From the NCBI RefSeq assembly GCF_000425165.1, contig NZ_KE384320.1:468994-532993 (forward strand): a stretch of DNA of 64,000 bases, written 5' to 3'. The stretch comes from Photobacterium halotolerans DSM 18316. Lineage in GTDB: Bacteria > Pseudomonadota > Gammaproteobacteria > Enterobacterales > Vibrionaceae. Below are positions 58,532 through 64,000 of the stretch, one piece after another (position 1 is the stretch's first letter; each line of letters begins with the position of its first letter). The translations under genes were made by a program, and so were the position numbers. The notes below the pieces were generated by a model, which worked only from the letters and a program-made list of their open reading frames with translations, did not search any database and was not told where the DNA came from.

Positions 58532-58984
58532 ATGAAACACTGGTGCTTGTTGCTCTTATTCTGTCTGGCGTGGCCAGCGCTGGCCACCGAGACGGAGCTG
58601 GCAACTGAGCCTGTTTCAGCTCCGGCTGGGTGGTTTCTCAATTCTCAGTCGCGCAGCGCCGAGCAATTTGACCTCTGGCAGATAGACAGCGGTTATGCCT
58701 ATGCCCTGACCCGGTCTACCCAGGTGTATGTCAGTACCCGCCTTAAAAGCGGCAACCAGCAACAGGCGGCAACACGCGGCTTATTATCGGGCGTAAAGTA
58801 CCACTTCAGCCCCAAAATCAGCCTGCGCAGTGCGCTGACGTCTGAACGGGTAGAAGAAAACACCCGGCTGGGTGTCGAACTCAGCAGTCAATACGAGCTG
58901 AATGAGAAAGTAAACCTGCATGCCACCATGGATTATGAAGCGTTAGAGCAGGTGTATCAGCTCGGTATTGGCTTTCGGTTTTGA
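58532..58984 (+). CDS. Putative small outer-membrane beta-barrel protein
   Basis: 150 residues, no recognised family. A signal peptide (MKHWCLLLLFCLAWPALA) is followed by alternating amphipathic strands with 10-12 residue periodicity (YAYALTRSTQVYVSTRL, GLLSGVKYHFSPKISLRSAL, TRLGVELSSQYEL) and a terminal phenylalanine (LGIGFRF). That ending is the classic BAM-recognised end of a porin-like barrel. A TTG eight codons earlier, with AAGGA before it, is an alternative start. It converges on the rraA-like gene. Confidence 0.65.
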   Translation: MKHWCLLLLFCLAWPALATETELATEPVSAPAGWFLNSQSRSAEQFDLWQIDSGYAYALTRSTQVYVSTRLKSGNQQQAATRGLLSGVKYHFSPKISLRSALTSERVEENTRLGVELSSQYELNEKVNLHATMDYEALEQVYQLGIGFRF

Positions 58985-59003
58985 GCAAACAGCAGGCAGA
59001 CAG

Positions 59004-59495
59004 TCAGAGCACAGACAAATCCAGCGGCTCTTTACTGAGCAAGATCCCATTGGGATCCGCGTACAGAATATCCCCGGGATAAACCAGCGTATGGGCGACG
59101 GTCAGGGTGACATTCCTGTCCCCGGTCTGGCGTTTCTCGGTTTTAAACGGACATACCGCAATGGCTTTGACCCCCAGCGCCATCTCACTCAGCGCGACGA
59201 CATCACGCACTGCGCCGTTAACCACTATACCTTCCCACTTATTCTTAATCGCCAGCAGAGCCAGCTGATCACCTAACAAGGCTTTGTTTAACGAACCGTG
59301 ACCATCAATCACCAGCACCTTGCCGGTGCCGTCTTCGTTGAGAATATCCCTCACCAGGCTGTTATCTTCAAAGCAGCGCAGTGTCACCACTTCGCCATAA
59401 AACACAGATTTCCCACCAAAATCGCGATGTGCCAGCGGCAACCAACGTACTTCATCCTCGTAGTGATCACACAAATCCGGCAGTAGGTCTTTCAT
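59004..59495 (-). CDS. rraA: RraA-family protein (RNase E regulator or HMG aldolase)
   Basis: 163 residues of the RraA/class II pyruvate aldolase fold. In E. coli RraA inhibits RNase E; homologues elsewhere are 4-hydroxy-4-methyl-2-oxoglutarate aldolases. Here the key motif reads GAVRDV, with Arg-Asp as in the aldolases, where E. coli RraA has GAVRQV, so catalytic activity is possible. AAGGAG is 7 bases before the ATG. It follows the DUF3293 gene by 11 bases and is probably co-transcribed. Confidence 0.85.
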   Translation of the reverse strand: MKDLLPDLCDHYEDEVRWLPLAHRDFGGKSVFYGEVVTLRCFEDNSLVRDILNEDGTGKVLVIDGHGSLNKALLGDQLALLAIKNKWEGIVVNGAVRDVVALSEMALGVKAIAVCPFKTEKRQTGDRNVTLTVAHTLVYPGDILYADPNGILLSKEPLDLSVL

Positions 59496-59506
59496 CGTAG
59501 AACTCC

Positions 59507-59974
59507 TTACTCTAATCCTTGAATATGAAGATAAGCGGGCCATTTCCCCAGTGCAGTCTGAGAAAAACCCTGATGCTTAAGCATAACGGGCACCAGGTAC
59601 AGCTGCTGCTGTGATACCCAGTAAATTGCATTTTGCCGCCACTTCGCCGCCAGCTCACAAGCCTGACTTAACCCGGTACACACCGCCAGACTCGGCTCAT
59701 GCCAGCGCCCGTCCGGCGCACTGCAATCAAGCCTCAGGTAAGCATATCCCAAAGCAGACAGTTCAGCTTCCAGACGCTGCTGCCGCTGACGATTTTCCTT
59801 ACAACTGAGCACAATACTTTCAGGGTTAAAAGCGGTTAAAATAGCGAAGTTTGAGTAGTCAGGTGTCTCAGACGCACGGAAAATGATCTGCTGATAGCTG
59901 AGCCATGTTGCCTGCCGTTCTGCATTCCCGTCTTGCAGCTGATTATCATCAGAGTGACGGTCATCTTGCGACAT
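59507..59974 (-). CDS. DUF3293 protein
   Basis: 155-residue soluble protein of unknown function with the DUF3293 features: [25 protein letters not shown] at the start of the domain, [17 protein letters not shown] and [21 protein letters not shown]. Similar short proteins neighbour rraA in vibrios. The N-terminal 20 residues are polar and probably disordered. Confidence 0.85.
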   Translation of the reverse strand: MSQDDRHSDDNQLQDGNAERQATWLSYQQIIFRASETPDYSNFAILTAFNPESIVLSCKENRQRQQRLEAELSALGYAYLRLDCSAPDGRWHEPSLAVCTGLSQACELAAKWRQNAIYWVSQQQLYLVPVMLKHQGFSQTALGKWPAYLHIQGLE

Positions 59975-60394
59975 GTGTCTGTTCCCCCTGCCCGGTCAGC
60001 CAATCAGACTGTTATCTTTAACAGCCTTATTTCATTGATGAAACAACAAATTGTTTGAGCTATAACAATAAGATAGTGTTTCCAATACGCTAGTATGGCA
60101 CGGTAAAATCGAAAAAACTGAGCGCAATACAATAAAATCATATTGTTAGTACGCTGTTAAATGCATACAATCGTCTGCATCCAAGGGAAATTGTAGCCAG
60201 TCCCGCAAGTTCGGGTTTTTCAGCAAGTTGTCCGTTGGGCCGCTGAAAAATGAGGATGGCGTACCAGCAGGTAGTTGAAAAGACGGGTGCAAACTGCAAC
60301 TGTTCTGTTACTTTGCCTGTAAGCGAATTATTTTTATAGAATTGAAATATTCTCTGTTAGACCAGATTCCGTTTTGAGTAATTAGGTACTGCCA
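59975..60394 (+). promoter_or_regulatory. Long leader / promoter region of arcA
   Basis: 420 bases with no gene. Left half AT-rich with a TTGTT/AACAA dyad near 60050. Right half contains a perfect 9-bp inverted repeat TTTTTCAGC (60216-60224) / GCTGAAAAA (60242-60250) around a GC-rich 17-base loop, about 145 bases before arcA. It looks like a structured 5' untranslated region or a small RNA, but I cannot name it. Confidence 0.45.
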
Positions 60395-61114
60395 ATGCAA
60401 ACCCCTCACATTCTGATTGTAGAAGACGAGCACGTAACCCGTAACACCCTGAAAAGCATCTTTGAAGCAGAAGGGTATATGGTTTTAGAAGCCAGCGACG
60501 GTGCAGAAATGCACAAGATACTGTCTGAACATCATGTTCATCTTGTGATCATGGATATTAATCTGCCAGGTAAAAATGGTCTGCTGCTTGCCCGTGAATT
60601 GCGTGAGCAAGGCGATATGGCGTTGATGTTCCTGACCGGACGTGACAACGAAGTGGATAAGATCCTTGGTCTGGAAATTGGTGCGGATGATTACATCACT
60701 AAACCTTTCAATCCAAGAGAGCTGACCATTCGTGCCCGTAACCTGTTAACCCGCGCAATGAGCCAGGGGCTGGCTTCAGAAGATCGCCGCCTGGTTGAAC
60801 GCTATGAGTTCAATGGCTGGTCTCTGGAGCTGAACAGCCGTTCTCTGGTGAGCCCGAGCGGTGATCAGTTCAAGCTGCCGCGCTCTGAATTCCGTGCCCT
60901 GCTGCATTTTTGCGAAAACCCGGGCAAAATCCAGACCCGTGCCGAACTGCTGAAAAAGATGACCGGCCGTGATCTGAAGCCGCATGACCGCACAGTTGAC
61001 GTCACTATCCGCCGTATTCGTAAGCATTTTGAATCAGTGTCCGACACCCCGGAAATCATCGCCACTATCCATGGTGAAGGCTACCGTTTCTGTGGTGATA
61101 TCGAAGAAAACTAA
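60395..61114 (+). CDS. arcA: Aerobic respiration response regulator ArcA
   Basis: OmpR-family response regulator of 239 residues that, when phosphorylated by ArcB, represses aerobic and activates fermentative genes. Receiver domain (1-120): acidic pocket EDEH, phosphoacceptor Asp54 in VIMDINLPG, switch Thr and Lys in [10 protein letters not shown]-terminal winged helix: [16 protein letters not shown]. Its kinase is encoded convergently next door; terminator between. Confidence 0.98.
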   Translation: MQTPHILIVEDEHVTRNTLKSIFEAEGYMVLEASDGAEMHKILSEHHVHLVIMDINLPGKNGLLLARELREQGDMALMFLTGRDNEVDKILGLEIGADDYITKPFNPRELTIRARNLLTRAMSQGLASEDRRLVERYEFNGWSLELNSRSLVSPSGDQFKLPRSEFRALLHFCENPGKIQTRAELLKKMTGRDLKPHDRTVDVTIRRIRKHFESVSDTPEIIATIHGEGYRFCGDIEEN

Positions 61115-61142
61115 GACCAGACACTAGCTTGTCCGCAATACC

Positions 61143-61172
61143 AAAAAGCGTCGCTGTTGCGACGCTTTTTTC
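61143..61172 (+). terminator. Terminator between arcA and arcB
   Basis: 12-bp stem AAAAAGCGTCGC/GCGACGCTTTTT with a TGTT loop; works in both directions. Confidence 0.93.
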
Positions 61173-61192
61173 ATGGTTTGCTCTCAGCCTGT

Positions 61193-63550
61193 TCAGGCCT
61201 CTTTACTGGCTAGCCAGGTTTTCAGCACCTTCAGATCGGCCTGATAACTCGTTTTGATTTCATCAACCCAGTCTTCGATATTTTCCCACCAGGCCGGCAA
61301 TTCAGGCGACTGCGCTTTCTGGGCCACCTGCTGAATACGCTTCAGGCCGATAGACCCCGCAGCTCCCTTGATCTTGTGCGCTTCAAACTTAATGCCGTCC
61401 TTATCTTTCGCCGTCATATTCGAATCCAGAATCGCCAGATACTCAGGCATCATTTTTTCGAACATCTCCAGTGAATCATACACAGGCTGGGCACCGACAA
61501 TATCGACATAGGAGTCCAGCATCTCCAAATCCAGCAGTTTGCTCAGCGTATCTTCGCTCAGACTGCTCTCGTCAGCTATCACAACCTCCTGGCCTTCCGT
61601 CTGGCTGGCACCCTGATGTATCAAAGCCTGAATCACAGTGTTAATCGCCTTGACGCTGAGCGGCTTACTGATGGCATCATCCATGCCCTGATCCAGATAT
61701 TCGTGCTTGTCTTTAATGACATTGGCCGTCAGCGCTACCAGGGGCGGCAGCTGGCGATAACGCGCACGCAGAACTTTGGCGATTTCAAAACCTGTCATAT
61801 CCGGTAACTGAATATCCAGCAGCACCAAATCGTACTGAGCCGGTGTGAACATCTCCAGCGCCTCATCCCCTCGCATTGCCACGGTAACCTGATGCCCCAG
61901 GCCTTCCAGCAAGGCCTTGGCAACCGTGATATTCAGCTCGATGTCTTCCACCATGAAAATGCGCAGTGAACGCTGTGCCAATTCGGGCAGCTCTTCATCC
62001 TCGACAATCTGCTCAAGCACAGGGACACAAATAGTGACGGTGAACGTACTGCCTTCCCCGACTTCGGAGCTGACCTCAATATCTCCGCCCATCATGTTCA
62101 CCAGCTGGCGCGATACTGCCAGGCCAATGCCGGTGCCGACGGCGTGCAGATTATCCTGACCCTGTTTCACCTGATAATACATGGCGAAGACTTTATCCAG
62201 CTCAGACTCAGGAATGCCGATCCCGCTGTCTTCGATCTCAAAGGTGATTTCCGCCTGCTGGTTGTCCAGCAGTTCGCTGCTCACAGACAGAATGACCCCG
62301 CCTTCCTTGGTGAACTTGGTCGCGTTGCTGATCAGATTCCACAGCACCTGGCGCAGCCGCGTCCCGTCGACCTGAATATAGGGCGGTAAATCCGTCAGTT
62401 GCTCCAGGTCGAATCGCAGGCCCTTCTGCTCGGCCATCAGGCCGGAAATGTTGCCCATCTCCTCGATAAAGGCATCGAAATCCAGCGGCGTTGGCAACAA
62501 CTCCAGACGACGGCGATCCGACTTGTCCATGTCGATAATGTCATTGAAGATATTGCCCAGAGTAATGGCGCTGACATAGATAGTACGCATGTAGCCGCGC
62601 TGCTGATCATTGAGCGGGCCTTCCAGCAGCATCCGGCTCAGTCCGACGATCCCGTTCAGCGGCGTCCGTAATTCATGGCTGATGGTCGAGATAAACGCGG
62701 TTTTATCGCGGCTGGCTTTCTCCTGGGCTTCCTGGTATTGCTTGCGTTCAGTAATGTCACGGCCAAATCCCATCAGGCCAAGCCGGCGGCCATCGCGGCT
62801 GTAAAAAGGCACTTTACGCAACTCAAAAATGGCTTTGCGGCCATCGGGGTATTCCAGCCACTGCTCGTAGGTCAGCGAGATATTTTGGGTGAAAACCTGC
62901 TGATCGGTTTCCACTATCTTGACCGCCACCTCTTCACTGTACACATCCCAGGGAGTCAGCCCGACCAGCTCCTGTTCCGTTCTGCCGGTCAACTCGGCCA
63001 TCGCCCGGTTACAGCCGGAAAATTCGTTCTTTTCGTTACGGTAATAAATGAGATCCGGCGACGCATCGAGAAAGGACTTCAGCAAGGCACTTTGCTCTGC
63101 CAGTTCAAGCTGGGCGCTTTCACGCTGTGCCACCTCGTTCTCCAGATCCTGCATCGCAATCCGGCGCTCTTCTTCAGCCTTGATCCGCACTTCTATCTGC
63201 TGGTTCAGCTCAGTAATGTTATCTTTCAGCTGCTTGTTCAGGGTCAGATCCCGTGAGCGCATTTCTTCCAGCTTGGTCACCAGCTTGGACAACCGCTGGC
63301 GGGAATCTTCAAGCTGATCCACCACCACAGACAGAAAATAAACCGCCCAGGGGGTGATCAGCAGACCAAAAAAAACAGAGCGGACGATATCAATATCCAG
63401 TACTTCGCCCTGCAGTGCCAGAGTGACCCCCACCTGTACCACCACAGCCAATGCCACCAGAGCTAACGCCAACAGCAGGCTGAAGCGTACTATGCCAAGC
63501 TTCACCAACAGGTCGACATAGAACTGCGCCAACATTTTTATTTGTTTCAT
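61193..63550 (-). CDS. arcB: Aerobic respiration sensor kinase ArcB
   Basis: Tripartite membrane sensor kinase of 785 residues (E. coli 778). Two N-terminal membrane segments (about 21-46 and 57-78); coiled linker; PAS domain (about 155-270); HisKA with His292 in FISTISHELRTPLNG; HATPase; receiver with the Asp in LVLLDIQLPDMTG; Hpt domain with the His in EAHKIKGAAGSIGL. E. coli ArcB senses quinones through Cys180 and Cys241. Here Cys180 is kept (FSGCNRA), but position 241 is Ile (GRKAIFELRK). AGGA is 6 bases before the ATG. Confidence 0.97.
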   Translation of the reverse strand: MKQIKMLAQFYVDLLVKLGIVRFSLLLALALVALAVVVQVGVTLALQGEVLDIDIVRSVFFGLLITPWAVYFLSVVVDQLEDSRQRLSKLVTKLEEMRSRDLTLNKQLKDNITELNQQIEVRIKAEEERRIAMQDLENEVAQRESAQLELAEQSALLKSFLDASPDLIYYRNEKNEFSGCNRAMAELTGRTEQELVGLTPWDVYSEEVAVKIVETDQQVFTQNISLTYEQWLEYPDGRKAIFELRKVPFYSRDGRRLGLMGFGRDITERKQYQEAQEKASRDKTAFISTISHELRTPLNGIVGLSRMLLEGPLNDQQRGYMRTIYVSAITLGNIFNDIIDMDKSDRRRLELLPTPLDFDAFIEEMGNISGLMAEQKGLRFDLEQLTDLPPYIQVDGTRLRQVLWNLISNATKFTKEGGVILSVSSELLDNQQAEITFEIEDSGIGIPESELDKVFAMYYQVKQGQDNLHAVGTGIGLAVSRQLVNMMGGDIEVSSEVGEGSTFTVTICVPVLEQIVEDEELPELAQRSLRIFMVEDIELNITVAKALLEGLGHQVTVAMRGDEALEMFTPAQYDLVLLDIQLPDMTGFEIAKVLRARYRQLPPLVALTANVIKDKHEYLDQGMDDAISKPLSVKAINTVIQALIHQGASQTEGQEVVIADESSLSEDTLSKLLDLEMLDSYVDIVGAQPVYDSLEMFEKMMPEYLAILDSNMTAKDKDGIKFEAHKIKGAAGSIGLKRIQQVAQKAQSPELPAWWENIEDWVDEIKTSYQADLKVLKTWLASKEA

Positions 63551-63565
63551 TGTGATTCCTGCTAC

Positions 63566-63592
63566 AACAAAATGCTGCCCTCAGGCAGCATT
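63566..63592 (-). terminator. Terminator of the diguanylate cyclase gene
   Basis: 9-bp stem AATGCTGCC/GGCAGCATT with a 4-base loop, then UUUUGUUG on the minus strand. It overlaps the cyclase stop codon and stands 16 bases before arcB, so arcB probably has a promoter further upstream or relies on read-through. Confidence 0.8.
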
Positions 63593-64000
63593 AAAACTCA
63601 TCGGATTCAGCCATCAGGCGGGTGGTATTCCGCCCGTCGGCTTTTGCTTTGTAAAGCGCTTTGTCTGCCATTGCAATCAACTCGCCATAATCCTGATTCG
63701 GCATGGGAGTCATGGTGGCCACACCCAGGCTGACAGTCAGCATTTCGCTGATGTCTGAAAAGCCGTGAGGAATGGCTTTCTCAGCCAGTTTATTGTGGAT
63801 TTTGCCTGCCACGGTTTGCCCCCCCGCCAAAGGCGTATTCGGCAGCAGGAAGGCAAACTCCTCGCCGCCATAACGGGCGACTTCATCGGTTTCCCGGCGG
63901 ATCACGCTATCGAACACCTGGGCCACTTCCTGCAACGCGTGATCGCCCTGCTGGTGGCCGTAATTATCGTTGTAAGCTTTAAAACTGTCGATATCACAAA
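63591..64000 (-). CDS. GGDEF diguanylate cyclase (partial, cut by window edge)
   Basis: C-terminal part of a c-di-GMP synthase. The frame is open to the window edge and begins within the GGDEF domain (DIDSFKAYNDNYGHQQGDHAL). The active-site motif is GGEEF (RYGGEEFAFLLP), and the C-terminal MADKALYKAKADGRN is typical. I see no inhibitory RxxD before GGEEF (VIRRETDEVARY), so product inhibition may be absent. The sensory N-terminus lies outside. It could supply c-di-GMP to VpsR-type regulators. Confidence 0.9.
   Translation of the reverse strand, partial: CDIDSFKAYNDNYGHQQGDHALQEVAQVFDSVIRRETDEVARYGGEEFAFLLPNTPLAGGQTVAGKIHNKLAEKAIPHGFSDISEMLTVSLGVATMTPMPNQDYGELIAMADKALYKAKADGRNTTRLMAESDEF

Overview
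The window is a piece of a gammaproteobacterial chromosome, most probably from the Vibrionaceae. The evidence is gene content and order: hlyU beside rpsT and nhaR, a vpsR-type regulator next to lysS, nptA beside nhaR/nhaA, arcA and arcB side by side and convergent, and a DUF3545 gene. These follow the order I remember from Vibrio cholerae chromosome I. Base composition looks slightly above half G+C, which would fit a high-GC Photobacterium or a relative, but genus is a guess. Nearly everything is housekeeping; I see no insertion sequence, prophage, CRISPR array, tRNA or rRNA.

Layout. 1-9.2 kb: dapB, then the ribF-ileS-lspA-fkpB-ispH operon, murJ, and rpsT with a TTG start. 9.2-13.8 kb: hlyU, nhaR, a small periplasmic gene, nhaA and nptA (sodium/pH and phosphate). 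13.8-19.3 kb: rppH-ptsP-TauE-lgt-thyA on the minus strand. 19.3-19.9 kb: a 634-base AT-rich gap holding about seven DnaA-box-like sites in front of mutH. 20-26.3 kb: an accessory-looking set (DUF6482-like, tas, DUF1127, a probable 22-codon gene with its own terminator, a LysR/PACE-efflux pair, vpsR, a lipoprotein). 26.4-33.7 kb: lysS, prfB (with its programmed frameshift), recJ, dsbC, xerD and divergent fldB.

33.7-39.4 kb is the most interesting part: a purine module. It has an NMT1-type ABC transporter, an isopenicillin-N-synthase-like dioxygenase and an 8-oxoguanine deaminase. Three copies of one short RNA element precede its three translation units. The element matches my memory of the NMT1 (xanthine/uric acid) riboswitch. 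In two of the copies the 3' strand of the closing helix can also pair with the Shine-Dalgarno sequence, which predicts translational ON switches.

39.4-51.3 kb: brnQ, trmN6, srmB, yaaA, an AGCS symporter, DUF3545, a hemerythrin, ung, grcA (with a perfect FNR site), yjdM, and a SulP transporter paired with a ribbon-helix-helix gene sharing an AT-rich operator-like motif. 51.3-56.3 kb: thrLABC with a leader peptide and attenuator. 56.6-64 kb: a lone aceK, a small outer-membrane protein, rraA-like, DUF3293, arcA, arcB and a diguanylate cyclase cut by the window edge.

Functional links visible here are: respiratory/redox control (arcA, arcB, the FNR site at grcA, fldB, dsbC); c-di-GMP/biofilm (vpsR, the partial GGDEF gene); ion homeostasis (nhaR/nhaA, nptA, SulP); and the riboswitch-controlled purine salvage module. 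Several gene starts were moved from the longest open frame to an internal ATG, GTG or TTG with a proper ribosome-binding site; each entry says why.
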